From an uncultured Lachnospiraceae bacterium (GTDB lineage Bacteria; Bacillota; Clostridia; Lachnospirales; Lachnospiraceae), in the NCBI GenBank assembly GCA_902789735.1, contig CADAOZ010000004.1:1-64000 (forward strand): 64,000 nucleotides of DNA. The letters are read 5' to 3'. The notes below the pieces were generated by a model. The model made no database searches, had not been told where the DNA came from, and saw only the letters and a list, made by a program, of their open reading frames with translations. The translations under genes were made by a program, and so were the position numbers. Shown here in pieces: positions 25,244-34,693 of this stretch (the stretch's first letter is position 1; each line of letters starts with the position of its first letter).

Positions 25244-27370
25244 TTACCACAGAACGCCGGTCGTACCAATCCTGGTGGTGCTGACGTATTTGGACGCTGT
25301 TTTGACCCATGTAAAGAGTACATCACCGGTCTTGACATCGACCTTGGCATTGCCGATATAGGTGTTGCCGCTGTTGACGAACAGGTCAAATACGCGGATG
25401 TTGGTGTTGCCGCCATAGGAGGTCGCCTCCAGCTGAGCGGAAATGCTGTAGCTGGTATTGTTCTTGTTGTTGGCATAGTTCATCAGCAGGGTCCGGATCG
25501 TAGCATTAGACTTCGTGGAAGAAGAACTGCCGCCGGAAGAGCTGGGCGTGCTCTGCAGTACGCCTGAGCTGCTGAACTTATAGGTAGTGCCGTCGATCTT
25601 GACAGTACCTGTCGCCATGATCCTGGTGGAAGGATAGAAATAGTACTTGCTGCTTCCGCTCGTGAACCAGCCGCTCTTAAGAACGCCGTTGGAATTTCCG
25701 TAGTACTTGTTTCCGTTGTAGCTGATCCAGCCGGTCCTTGCCTTGAAGCTTGTGCTGTCCGCGAAGATGTACATGTTGCCGCTGACAGTCTTCTTGCCGC
25801 TCTGCAGCCTGCCGTTGCTGTCCGCGTAATAACGTCCGCCATTGTAGGAGATCAGGCCTGTCTGCAGCTTCTTGCTGGATGTATTGAAGATGTAGTAGTA
25901 GCTTCCGATCTTTTTCTTGCCGCTGTACAGCTTGCCGGCGGAATCGCAGTAATACTTGGAGGATCCGTCCGTGATCCACTTGGGACCGGTCACCAGGGAA
26001 TTATTGCTCTTATTGAAGAAATAAGTATTGCCGTCGATGCTGGTCACGCCGGAAGCCAGAACGCCTTTGGAATCAGCATGATACTTCTTGCCGCTGACGG
26101 TGAACCATTTGCTCTTGACCATGGTGGATTTATAGTGGCCGTTGGCAGTGTCAGGCCAGAAGTAATACTTCTTGCCGCTGATGGTCTTGAAGCCCTTATA
26201 GAGAACGCCGTCGGAACCCGCGTAATACTTGAAACCGTTGGCAGTGAACCATTTGCTCTTGGCCATGGTCTTGCTGTAGTTGCCGTTCGCGGTCTTGGGG
26301 AAGAAATAGTAGCTCTTGCCGTCAATGGTCTTGAAACCGGCAGCCAGGACACCGTCAGAAGCGGCATGATACTTGAAGCCGTTCAGGGTGAACCAGCCTT
26401 TGGCCATCGCGTAGGGATATTTGCCGGAAGGGGTATTCTTGGCGGGCCAGAAATAGTAGCCCTTATCCTTGATGGTCTTGAAGCCGGTGACCATTTTGCC
26501 GCTGGCGGGATCCGCGTAGAATTTGTAGCCGTTCAGGGTGATGAACCCGGTAGCCATGGTCGCGGAATAGTGACCGTCTTTGTTCTCCGGCCAGAAGTAG
26601 TAAGCACTTCCGGAAATGGTGGTATTGCCGGTACGCAGGACACCTGTGTTGGGGTCCGCGTAATACTTGAAGCCGTTCACGGTGAACCAGCCCTTGGCCC
26701 TTGTGTGGATATAGTGGCCGTCTTTGGTCTCCGGCCAGAAATAATAGCGTCTGCCGTTGATCCTGGTAAATCCTGAGGCCAGCTTGCCTATGGTGCCTGA
26801 TTCACTTCCATAGTAGACAAAGCCGTTGTAGGTAAAGAATCCCACATCCAGGTAATAGGTCTCTTCATTGAAATGATACTTGACGCCGTCAATGGTCTTA
26901 AAGCCCTTGGCATAGCCCTTCACACTGTCAATATAATACATGGAATGGTTTTCGACCCATGAATAATCCGGCGTATTGGCGTCGATCAGGAACTCATCCG
27001 TCTGCGCTTCCTGGACTTCCTCAGCCTCTTTCTCTTCCACGGGAAGTTCTTCCGCTTCTACAGATACATCTTCTGTATCTTCTGTGACAGCCTCATCTGC
27101 GGGCTCTTCTACGTTCTCAGCCGCGGGCTCTTCTGCAGGTTCTTCCGCGACCGGTTCTTCAGGCTCTTCCGCCGGCTCTTCCACGGCAGCCTCATCTTCA
27201 GGCTCTTCCGCAGGTGCCTCTTCCACGGCTTCCTCTTCTTCGTTCACATCTTCTGTAATGACAGTCTCTTCCTCTGCCGCGTAAGCTGTGAAGCTGGAGG
27301 CTTCGGCCGCCACGCCGGATCCTGCCATACAGAGGATCAGCAGTAAAGATGTAAGTTTAACTTTATTCAT
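25244..27370 (-). CDS. Secreted cell-wall-binding repeat protein, large
   Basis: 708 residues from ATG 27370, which has AGGAGG five bases upstream; the frame extends to 27466 without support. Signal peptide MNKVKLTSLLLILCMAGSGV, then a Glu/Pro/Ala-rich acidic region with EEPAEEPEEP-type repeats (about 35-150). More than ten aromatic repeats follow (GFKTIDGKxYYFWPxTxxGHY, then KGWFTxNGFKYYA), and the last 90 residues form a non-repetitive domain containing YGGNTNIRVFDLFVNSG. That tail has no catalytic motif I recognise. The repeat class matches the 413-residue neighbour, so the two are likely paralogues. Its leader contains a GCGCAGGA/TCCTGCGC hairpin (27411-27437). Confidence 0.85.
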   Translation of the reverse strand: MNKVKLTSLLLILCMAGSGVAAEASSFTAYAAEEETVITEDVNEEEEAVEEAPAEEPEDEAAVEEPAEEPEEPVAEEPAEEPAAENVEEPADEAVTEDTEDVSVEAEELPVEEKEAEEVQEAQTDEFLIDANTPDYSWVENHSMYYIDSVKGYAKGFKTIDGVKYHFNEETYYLDVGFFTYNGFVYYGSESGTIGKLASGFTRINGRRYYFWPETKDGHYIHTRAKGWFTVNGFKYYADPNTGVLRTGNTTISGSAYYFWPENKDGHYSATMATGFITLNGYKFYADPASGKMVTGFKTIKDKGYYFWPAKNTPSGKYPYAMAKGWFTLNGFKYHAASDGVLAAGFKTIDGKSYYFFPKTANGNYSKTMAKSKWFTANGFKYYAGSDGVLYKGFKTISGKKYYFWPDTANGHYKSTMVKSKWFTVSGKKYHADSKGVLASGVTSIDGNTYFFNKSNNSLVTGPKWITDGSSKYYCDSAGKLYSGKKKIGSYYYIFNTSSKKLQTGLISYNGGRYYADSNGRLQSGKKTVSGNMYIFADSTSFKARTGWISYNGNKYYGNSNGVLKSGWFTSGSSKYYFYPSTRIMATGTVKIDGTTYKFSSSGVLQSTPSSSGGSSSSTKSNATIRTLLMNYANNKNNTSYSISAQLEATSYGGNTNIRVFDLFVNSGNTYIGNAKVDVKTGDVLFTWVKTASKYVSTTRIGTTGVLW

Positions 27371-27497
27371 CTGTACCTCCTCATACTTTCTTCTACTGAA
27401 TGATACTACGGCGCAGGAGGGCGCACCTGTCCTGCGCGCTAATTTACTATAACATAAAAAGAGCATATTCAGTCAGTAATTTACTACGAAAAAAAAT

Positions 27498-27542
27498 AAT
27501 CCCACAGCATTCCGCCCGAAGGGACGGCATTACTGCAGGATT
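27498..27542 (-). terminator. Terminator of the L,D-transpeptidase gene
   Basis: Interrupted stem from AATCC (27498-27502) to GGATT (27538-27542), with inner CAG/CTG and CCG/CGG pairs and a CGAAG-type loop. It ends on the minus strand in eight T. Confidence 0.8.
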
Positions 27543-27568
27543 ACGTTAACAGTTCTTTGTATTATTGT

Positions 27569-29152
27569 TTACCAGTAAATCAGGATGGCTGTACCGGCGG
27601 AAATATTGTGGTAGATCTCGGCCGCGGCCCACGGGGGCAGATTGACACAGCCATGTGATCCGTTGCTTCTGTAGATGGATCCGCCGAAGGAACCCCTCCA
27701 GTCCGCGTCGTGCAGGCCCTGCCCCTCATAGAAGGGCATCCAGTACTGGACCTCGGTCTCATACCCGTTGGGGCCGTTGCCGCCCCGCAGGACCGAAGGA
27801 CTCTCCTTATAAGCCAGCGGGAATACGCCTGTCTTGGTACTGCGGCCTTTGGAAATATCTCCGCTGACGATATCTGTCTCCAGGAAGACTTCTCCATCCT
27901 TATAGAACCACAGATGCTGAGCGGACAGATTGACTTCCACATATGTACCAGCCAGATCATCTTCGCCGTTCCGGCCCAGATAATAGGGATTGCCCCAGGC
28001 GTTTTCTTTATCGTAGACAGGTTCTCTGCTGACTTCCTCTCCGGACAGGATATCTTCCTTCAGTCTGTCGATCTCCTCCTGCTCAATGATGGTATAGCCG
28101 TATTCATTATCTCCGGGCGAGAAATAGACCTCATCTCCGTAATGGTTGATGAAAGTCCTCTCCCGGTATCTGGTATTGTACCTGTCCTCCAGGGCCTGTA
28201 CGAATTCCGTGACTTTATCATCGTTCAGATGGGCTTCTCCCCCCTGCAGGTCGAACCAGGACCAGATGGTATCAAAGCCCAGGACCTGTTTCTTTTCGCC
28301 GAATTCGTAGTTGACCCGGGCGCCGCTGTATTGATTGACCGCTTTGGTCTCCGCGATCAGATCCGCGTCGTCTTTGGTCACAGCCGGTTTTTTGTAGATC
28401 TGTTCCGGGAAGGGCAGTTCCTGCTGGTAATTGTGGTCAGGCGCGTCCATGATCCTGTCCAGGCTTTCCAGCATCCAGGCCTGCAGATCGGCGTCCTCAA
28501 ATTCATTGCCGTAGACCTCGTCCACGATGACACATCTGCCTTCCTTTTCACTGTAGTTGATGTAGGCGTTCTCACTGGGGAACCTGGCCGCTGTCAGGGA
28601 AGAAGCGCGGACCTTCTCCCTGAAGGTATTCTCGTCATAGTTCCACAGGACGTCCGATCCGATCTCATTGCCGACCGTAATGCTGTTGAAGATCGAGGCA
28701 ATGGAGGATTTCTCCTCCTGCAGGGTCTGCTCCATGGTACTGCGCAGGCCTTCCTCGTCCAGTTCAAATCCATAGGATTTCAGATCCCCGGTCAGGACCG
28801 GCTTTCCGTTCTCCATCAGGCTGACAGAAGAATCTTCATAGGCGTCCACAATCAGGCCCGCAGCCTCCGCCGGCGTCAGGCCGGAAATGTCCTGCCCGTT
28901 CATGGTGGTATTCTGCAGGAAGACTTTACTGTTAACGGACATAATGACAATATTGCCGAACCAGAGACCTATGATCACGACGGCCGCCAGCAGCGGGTAC
29001 AGGATCTCCTTCAGTCTGGAAGGCTGCTTCTTTTCCGCGCCCTCTTCGTGCGCGTCTGTCCCGGGCTGCTTTGCGGCCGCCGCCGGAACAGGCTGATTTA
29101 TTTCAGGCACCGGAGCGCCTTTTTGATCTGTTTTCTTAAATCCAGAGCTCAT
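27569..29152 (-). CDS. L,D-transpeptidase with peptidoglycan-binding region
   Basis: 527 residues. A cytoplasmic N-terminus is followed by one membrane helix (about 48-66), a PG_binding_4-like region containing GQDISGLTPAEAAGLI, and the YkuD catalytic domain. The domain has HLWFYKDGEV and the active-site motif SNGSHGCVN with nucleophile Cys502. Such enzymes make 3-3 cross-links in peptidoglycan or attach proteins to it. GGAGG five bases before ATG 29152 sets the start; an ATG 14 codons upstream is weaker. A minus-strand TATAAT lies at 29199-29204. It neighbours two wall-binding proteins, forming an envelope block. Confidence 0.92.
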   Translation of the reverse strand: MSSGFKKTDQKGAPVPEINQPVPAAAAKQPGTDAHEEGAEKKQPSRLKEILYPLLAAVVIIGLWFGNIVIMSVNSKVFLQNTTMNGQDISGLTPAEAAGLIVDAYEDSSVSLMENGKPVLTGDLKSYGFELDEEGLRSTMEQTLQEEKSSIASIFNSITVGNEIGSDVLWNYDENTFREKVRASSLTAARFPSENAYINYSEKEGRCVIVDEVYGNEFEDADLQAWMLESLDRIMDAPDHNYQQELPFPEQIYKKPAVTKDDADLIAETKAVNQYSGARVNYEFGEKKQVLGFDTIWSWFDLQGGEAHLNDDKVTEFVQALEDRYNTRYRERTFINHYGDEVYFSPGDNEYGYTIIEQEEIDRLKEDILSGEEVSREPVYDKENAWGNPYYLGRNGEDDLAGTYVEVNLSAQHLWFYKDGEVFLETDIVSGDISKGRSTKTGVFPLAYKESPSVLRGGNGPNGYETEVQYWMPFYEGQGLHDADWRGSFGGSIYRSNGSHGCVNLPPWAAAEIYHNISAGTAILIYW

Positions 29153-29333
29153 GTATTCCTCCGATTTATGTTTTCTCAATTTCTGACTTTCCAACCTTAT
29201 TATAAATACTATGAAACCACAATAAAATCAAGTGACCCCTGCCGAGTTCTTAAGAAAAAAATACCGGATCCGCGGCCATACGGTATAGCCCGGATTCCTG
29301 AAACTTCCTGTCTCCCACCGCCTCCAATTGTGC

Positions 29334-29339
29334 TATAAT
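29334..29339 (+). promoter_or_regulatory. Extended -10 of tex
   Basis: TGcTATAAT; the hexamer ends 7 bases before the tex ATG at 29347, and no convincing -35 is present. The predicted transcript start coincides with the start codon. Confidence 0.6.
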
Positions 29340-29346
29340 CATCTGC

Positions 29347-31734
29347 ATGGATATTTTAAAAAAAATCGCAGAGGAACTGAACATCAAAGTCTGGCAGGCG
29401 GAAGCCGTCGTCGGCCTGATCGACGAAGGCAATACCATTCCCTTTATTGCCAGATACCGCAAGGAAGCCCACGGGGCCCTGAACGACGAGATCCTTCGTA
29501 ATCTCGATGAAAGGCTTCGTTATCTGCGTTCCCTGGAAGAACGCAGGCAGACGATCCTTTCCACCATTGAGCAGCAGGGCAGACTGACCGATGAACTCAG
29601 GGCGCAGATCGAAGCGGCGGAAACATCTGTAGGACTGGAGGATCTCTACAGACCATATAAACCCAAACGCCGTACCAGAGCCATGATCGCCCGTGAAAAG
29701 GGACTGGAGCCCCTGGCCCTGTATCTGCGGTCCGCGCAGACCCCGGTCTCTCCCGAGAAAAAGGCGGAAGAATTCCTTGATCCCGAAAACGGCGTTGACA
29801 GTGTGAAGACCGCCCTTTCCATGGCCATGGACATTATTGCGGAAGACATCTCCGACAACGCGGAGTACCGGAAATGGATCCGGGACCTGACCTTTGAAAA
29901 AGGCCTGCTGTCCTCGGAAGCCAGAGATCCCGAAGCAAAAACTGTATACGAAAATTATTATGAGTACCAGGAGGCGGTCCGGTCGGTTCCCGGGCACCGG
30001 ATCCTGGCTCTGAACCGCGGGGAAAAGGAAAAAATATTGACCGTTAAGGTCATTGCTCCTGTTGACGAGATCCACGCCTGGCTGGACAGGCAGACCGGAG
30101 CCGCCTCCAATCCCGCCGCGGAGCCTTATCTGACCGAAGCGGTACGGGACGCATACAAGAGGCTGATCGCCCCTTCCATTGAGAACGAGATCCGCAGCGA
30201 GCTGACCGGGAAGGCCCAGGAAGGCGCCATCAAAGTTTTCGGCAGCAATCTGAAGCAGCTCCTGCTCCAGCCGCCTTTACAGGGCCATACCGTCCTGGGC
30301 TGGGATCCCGCTTTCCGGACCGGCTGCAAGCTGGCGGTCGTTGACAGCACCGGTAAAGTCCTGGATACGAAAGTCATTTATCCCACCGCGCCTCAGAACA
30401 GAGTCGACGAAGCCAAGGCGGAACTGGCCAGACTGATCCGTAAATATCAGATCGATCTGATCTCTGTCGGTAACGGGACCGCGTCCCGCGAATCGGAAGC
30501 GGTCATTGCAGATTTCATCCGGGAGACCCGTCTCCCTGTCCAGTACGTGATCGTCAATGAAGCCGGCGCCAGTGTTTACTCAGCCAGTAAACTGGCCACA
30601 GAGGAATTCCCGGAATTTGATGTCGGACAAAGGAGCGCCGCTTCCATCGCCAGACGCCTGCAGGATCCTCTGGCCGAGCTGGTCAAGATCGATCCCAAGG
30701 CCATCGGCGTAGGACAGTATCAGCATGACATGAACCAGACCCGGCTCAGTGAAGCCCTGACCGGCGTCGTGGAAGACAGCGTCAACTCCGTCGGCGTGGA
30801 TGTCAATACAGCCTCCGCGGCCCTGCTGGGATTTGTTTCCGGCGTCAATAAGACGATCGCGAAGAATATCGTCGCCTACAGGGAAGCCAACGGCGCTTTC
30901 CGCAGCCGGAAGGAACTGCTCAAGGTCCCCAAGCTGGGGCCCAAGGCCTTTGAGCAGAGCGCCGGCTTCCTGCGGATCCGGGACGGGTCAGAACCCCTGG
31001 ATATGACCGGCGTGCATCCGGAGAGCTATAACGCAGCCAAAAAGCTGCTGATCGGCCTTGGCTACAGCGAGGAGGATATCCGCAGCGGCAGGACCCGTAC
31101 CATCGCGGCTTCTGTAAAGGAAATCGGCGTGGAACGGGTCGCCCGGGAGATCGGTCTGGGAGAATTCACCCTGAACGATATCATCAGCGAACTGGAAAAA
31201 CCCGGCAGGGACCCCCGTGAGAATGTACCCGGCCCGGTCCTGCGCAGTGATGTCATGGATATGAAAGACCTGACGCCCGGCATGAAGCTGAAGGGCACGG
31301 TCCGCAACATCGTAGATTTCGGCGCCTTTGTGGATATCGGCGTCCATCAGGACGGCCTGGTCCATTTATCCCAGCTGTCTGACCGCTATGTTTCCAATCC
31401 GCTGGATGTGGTCAAAGTCGGCGACATTGTGGACGTCCGCGTGCTTTCCGTCGACATGGAAAAGGGCCGGATTGCTCTGACCATGAAATCGGAGGACAGC
31501 GGGGAAGACAGGCCCGGTACCGGCAGCCGTGCAGGATCCGCCAGGAAGGAGAACGGAAGATCCGGCGGCGGGCAGCAGCGGCGGCGCGGCCGCAGGAACG
31601 GACAGGAAGCGGAACGGGAAAACAGCCGCAAAGGCCAGCCCCGCTCCGGCGGCGACAGAAACCGGAAGGGAGATCGTAAGAACCGCAATCCTGACGGACC
31701 TCTGACCTATAATCCTTTCGCGGATCTGCTCTGA
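29347..31734 (+). CDS. tex: Tex-family S1 RNA-binding protein
   Basis: 795 residues, a cytoplasmic nucleic-acid-binding protein of the Tex/YqgF-like family linked to transcription. The N-terminus (MDILKKIAEELNIKVWQAEA) and EGNTIPFIARYRKEAHG are diagnostic. A YqgF-like domain follows (GWDPAFRTGCKLAVVD), then helix-hairpin-helix motifs (SVGVDVNTASAALL, AFRSRKELLKVPKLGPK) and an S1 domain at about 645-714. A basic Arg/Gly/Lys-rich tail (about 718-795) is longer than in many homologues and ends YNPFADLL. There is no Shine-Dalgarno sequence, so the message may be leaderless. Confidence 0.95.
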   Translation: MDILKKIAEELNIKVWQAEAVVGLIDEGNTIPFIARYRKEAHGALNDEILRNLDERLRYLRSLEERRQTILSTIEQQGRLTDELRAQIEAAETSVGLEDLYRPYKPKRRTRAMIAREKGLEPLALYLRSAQTPVSPEKKAEEFLDPENGVDSVKTALSMAMDIIAEDISDNAEYRKWIRDLTFEKGLLSSEARDPEAKTVYENYYEYQEAVRSVPGHRILALNRGEKEKILTVKVIAPVDEIHAWLDRQTGAASNPAAEPYLTEAVRDAYKRLIAPSIENEIRSELTGKAQEGAIKVFGSNLKQLLLQPPLQGHTVLGWDPAFRTGCKLAVVDSTGKVLDTKVIYPTAPQNRVDEAKAELARLIRKYQIDLISVGNGTASRESEAVIADFIRETRLPVQYVIVNEAGASVYSASKLATEEFPEFDVGQRSAASIARRLQDPLAELVKIDPKAIGVGQYQHDMNQTRLSEALTGVVEDSVNSVGVDVNTASAALLGFVSGVNKTIAKNIVAYREANGAFRSRKELLKVPKLGPKAFEQSAGFLRIRDGSEPLDMTGVHPESYNAAKKLLIGLGYSEEDIRSGRTRTIAASVKEIGVERVAREIGLGEFTLNDIISELEKPGRDPRENVPGPVLRSDVMDMKDLTPGMKLKGTVRNIVDFGAFVDIGVHQDGLVHLSQLSDRYVSNPLDVVKVGDIVDVRVLSVDMEKGRIALTMKSEDSGEDRPGTGSRAGSARKENGRSGGGQQRRRGRRNGQEAERENSRKGQPRSGGDRNRKGDRKNRNPDGPLTYNPFADLL

Positions 31735-31803
31735 GGATCCGGATACCGGATGGATCTGTTCCGGAAGCTTTCCCGACAGACAATAGAAAAAGAGGGCAAA
31801 ATC

Positions 31804-31850
31804 AGGCAGCAGTAGACACACATTGTGATATGTGTTTTCCACTGCTGCCT
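31804..31850. terminator. Terminator of tex, bidirectional
   Basis: AGGCAGCAGT (31804-31813) pairs with ACTGCTGCCT (31841-31850), with an inner ACACAT/ATGTGT stem. It is followed by TTTTCTTTG on plus and GATTTTG on minus. Confidence 0.8.
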
Positions 31851-31872
31851 TTTCTTTGCTGCTTTCCGTCTG

Positions 31873-31912
31873 TTTTCTGTATATTTTCTGTATGTTTTCT
31901 GTCTGTTTTCTT
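31873..31912. repeat. 11-bp pyrimidine-rich tandem repeat
   Basis: The TTTTCTG core recurs every 11 bp (31873, 31884, 31895, 31906), directly after the tex terminator. In the plus direction it would give a long U-rich RNA. No other content is seen up to 31982. Confidence 0.7.
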
Positions 31913-31982
31913 ACTGCTTACAGTTTATCAATCCGTCGGGACCCGCAGGCTGTACGGTCCTGTCTGGTCCGGGCTGCTCCTC

Positions 31983-32276
31983 TCAGCCGCGGATCTGACG
32001 CAGGTCCGAAAGGAAAAGCTCATAATAATCGTCTTCTCCTTCCAGCATGGGAGAATTCTCCCCTCCGCCGTTGGTGCTGCGCCGCATGGCCGCATAATAG
32101 TCCTCCCCCGCCGAGATCAGGTCCATCTCATACAGAGGATACCCCAGCTCCGTGCTGATCCTGCAAAGTTCAGACAGGGGCCTGTCACTTTGGGCGGTCT
32201 CCAGAAGCTTTCTGCGGATCTCCGGACTCCGTCGGGCCAGTTCTGTCAGTTCCATCAGTATTTCACCTGTCTCCAT
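31983..32276 (-). CDS. Nif11-like small protein
   Basis: 97 residues from the ATG at 32276 (METGEILMELTELARR), which has GGGAGGA upstream; an open frame to 32408 runs back through a terminator and is unlikely. The first 60 residues form an amphipathic helical region with ELARRSPEIRRKLLETAQS and ELGYPLYEMDLISAGE, a pattern like the Nif11-type leader family (SPELRxKL ... LGY ... DL). The tail has RRSTNGGGENSP and an acidic end. Nif11-like leaders precede some ribosomal peptide natural products, but no maturase or transporter is nearby and there is only one internal Cys. Free-standing relatives of unknown function also exist. Confidence 0.65.
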   Translation of the reverse strand: METGEILMELTELARRSPEIRRKLLETAQSDRPLSELCRISTELGYPLYEMDLISAGEDYYAAMRRSTNGGGENSPMLEGEDDYYELFLSDLRQIRG

Positions 32277-32332
32277 CTGTTCCTCCCTCATTCTCTCTTC
32301 AATATCTCCAACTCCGCTGCTTTCAAAAAGAC

Positions 32333-32372
32333 AGCGGCAGGATATCCTGATTTCCGGTCCTATCCTGCCGCT
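32333..32372 (-). terminator. Terminator of the RsiV-like gene
   Basis: AGCGGCAGGATA (32333-32344) pairs with TATCCTGCCGCT (32361-32372) and is followed on the minus strand by GTCTTTTTG. Confidence 0.85.
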
Positions 32373-32397
32373 TCTTTTTTCTAACTGTTTCTTCTGT

Positions 32398-34554
32398 TTA
32401 TCCGGCAAAGCGGACGCCGTCGAACAGCTCTTCCACGTTCCTGTCTTCCACCTTATTATAATCGGTGGCGATCAGACGGATGACTCTGCCGTCCTCCAGT
32501 TTAAAGTCCACATAGCTCTGTCCGTCCGTCCTGTAAAAAGTAAAGACAGATCCTTTCGGGATCACAGCGCCGGCTGCTATGACCTTGCCTGTATAAAGAT
32601 CCACAAGATCTCCCCTGATCTCTTCTTTGGAAGTCATGCCAATATTGTCAACAATATAGTAGTCCTTCTGATCAGATGTGATGACACCGTTCTCCAGCCA
32701 GGCGTCCTTACTGCCGCTGTAGCTGCTGAGCAGATTGATCCTCTCACAGATGGTGAAATTCTCCGGATTCTCCGGAATCTGCTGATAGTAGGTATAGTCG
32801 CCGGGTATGGACCTGCCGCCAAAGGCCGCATCTTTCGTTGACGCGATCGACGGCTCCTCACCGTTCAGGTCGATGACAGAGATGGTCCGCAGGTCATTGT
32901 CGCCAACGCCCTCGACCAGGATATAATCCCTGCCGTCAATGGTATGCATCAGAATGCCGTTCCATTCATAATATCTTTCTTTGTAAGAGACTTCCCTGTC
33001 ATTCTTCCTGACAGTAATCGTCATTTCCTCGGATTCCATGGCGCCGTCCACGCTAAAGGTGACCGTATCCGCCCTGCCGTCCTGTCCGATATCCAGGATC
33101 TCCGGCTGGTTCTCTGCCAGCATCATGGTATAGCCGGCCGGCACTTCCTTCCAGGTATCCGCGAACAGGTCCTCGTTTTCAGAGAAAAGCAGGGTGACCT
33201 TGAGCGTACCGTCCGCATAGGGAGCGATCTCCATCGGGGAGAACCAGAAAGTCACGCCCTGGGATTCCATGGTCCAGGTAAAAGGACTCTGGCCTTCTCC
33301 GCCTATATCCTTCAGGATATCCTCTTTTTCAAAGAACTGTGCCTCCGGATAGGCTGCCCTGAGCTTTTCCGCCAGCAGGGCCTTCAGCGCCGTCATGTCT
33401 TTAAACACAGCATTCAGTTCTATTTCAGCACCTGTCGCGGGATCCAGGTTGATGGATTTCCAGACCTGGTCTCCATGGTCGCCGCCGCTGTACGAGGTCC
33501 GCTCTTCCAGGATGCTCAGGACTCTTGTGTCCGCCCTGCGGACGTTGTAATACACATTATCCTGATAGCTCAGGAAAGAATCCGGGGATTCCTTAAATGT
33601 CTCCTCGGCCTTCTTCCGGATTCCGGAGATGGATTCTGTCGTGCCGCATTCCGCCGCGCAGAACTCCTGGAGCGACTTGGTAAGGGCAGGATAGATCCTG
33701 GCTGTTTCTTCATCCGTACGGATATTTTCATATACGGCGGAGACCAGCATGACATTGGACTGGTCATCTACCTCCGTAAAATAGGTGGTCCAGAATTCCA
33801 GCCCGAGGGTGCCGGATACTGTATCGCCTTCTCCCTGGGAGACCGCGTCCCTGAGGACCTGGGTGATCACCGCTGTGTCAGAGGAATTCAGGTCATCATA
33901 GCCGAACCAGTTCAGCTCCAGATAACCGGCGATCAGACTGCTGGTGTAGCTGCTGATCAGGCTGTTGTACTCTTCTTCCGTAATGGTATTGCCCTGATCA
34001 TCCTGATAAGAGATCTCGGTCGTATCACCGGCTTCGTTATAGGCAGCCGTCATGGAGCAGAGCAGCCTGGTACTGACGGTCCCGTTCTCCAGCGTCAGAG
34101 AATACAGGCTGTCCGTCTGCCGTCCCTCACCGGTCCTGGCGTAATCCGTAAACAGATAATGATACAGATCATTCTCTTCATCATGGAAGACGCCGACAGA
34201 GTCAACGATAATATCGGGCAGAGGGCTGTCCGCCGGGACAGCGCATTCCGACAGCCCGGATCCCGCTTCATTGACTTCATAAATATGAAAATCGGTATCC
34301 AGCGTATCCGGATCCATGGAAGCCCGGGTAACCTCCAGACGGCTGTTGCCGTCCAGGTCACTGATCATATAGCGGTAGACCGTGCTGCCGCTGTCCTCCA
34401 TCGCCCATTCGTCTTTTTTGGACGCGATCAGTTCCAGCTGTCCGTTGTCATCCGGGACCGCCGCAGCCGCCGCCAGCGGTGACAGGGCAGCGGAAAGACC
34501 AAGCAAAACTGCTGTCAGCAGATTCAGTTTTCTGGAAATAGCATACTTTTTCAT
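32398..34554 (-). CDS. Exported protein with RsiV/DUF3298-like domain
   Basis: 718 residues. A signal peptide (MKKYAISRKLNLLTAVLLGLSAALS) with an Ala-rich cleavage region is followed by an extracellular protein with no transmembrane helix. The middle contains YSGGDHGDQVWKSINLDPATGAEI followed by a domain with LKALLAEKL and VTFWFSPMEIAPYADG, a pattern seen in the DUF4163/DUF3298 domains of RsiV and related lysozyme-binding or PdaC-like proteins. The flanking parts (about 1-270 and 480-718) are unknown. ATG 34554 has AGGAGG nine bases upstream; another ATG two codons earlier is too close. Probably monocistronic. Function unknown. Confidence 0.75.
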   Translation of the reverse strand: MKKYAISRKLNLLTAVLLGLSAALSPLAAAAAVPDDNGQLELIASKKDEWAMEDSGSTVYRYMISDLDGNSRLEVTRASMDPDTLDTDFHIYEVNEAGSGLSECAVPADSPLPDIIVDSVGVFHDEENDLYHYLFTDYARTGEGRQTDSLYSLTLENGTVSTRLLCSMTAAYNEAGDTTEISYQDDQGNTITEEEYNSLISSYTSSLIAGYLELNWFGYDDLNSSDTAVITQVLRDAVSQGEGDTVSGTLGLEFWTTYFTEVDDQSNVMLVSAVYENIRTDEETARIYPALTKSLQEFCAAECGTTESISGIRKKAEETFKESPDSFLSYQDNVYYNVRRADTRVLSILEERTSYSGGDHGDQVWKSINLDPATGAEIELNAVFKDMTALKALLAEKLRAAYPEAQFFEKEDILKDIGGEGQSPFTWTMESQGVTFWFSPMEIAPYADGTLKVTLLFSENEDLFADTWKEVPAGYTMMLAENQPEILDIGQDGRADTVTFSVDGAMESEEMTITVRKNDREVSYKERYYEWNGILMHTIDGRDYILVEGVGDNDLRTISVIDLNGEEPSIASTKDAAFGGRSIPGDYTYYQQIPENPENFTICERINLLSSYSGSKDAWLENGVITSDQKDYYIVDNIGMTSKEEIRGDLVDLYTGKVIAAGAVIPKGSVFTFYRTDGQSYVDFKLEDGRVIRLIATDYNKVEDRNVEELFDGVRFAG

Positions 34555-34693
34555 AATCATGTACCTCCTGTACCATTCCTCATTCTACCATAAAGTGAAA
34601 GAAAAATGATAGCATCAGGCATAAAACTCCCTTTCATTCTCCTGTTTCATTCCGGTCACGCCGGACACACGCCCGCAGGCCGTTACCCGGATC

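Noticed and set aside
27710-29338. 542-residue plus-strand frame opposite the L,D-transpeptidase
   Set aside because: The minus strand has a clear YkuD active site and ribosome binding site. The plus frame shows neither a domain nor a start signal.
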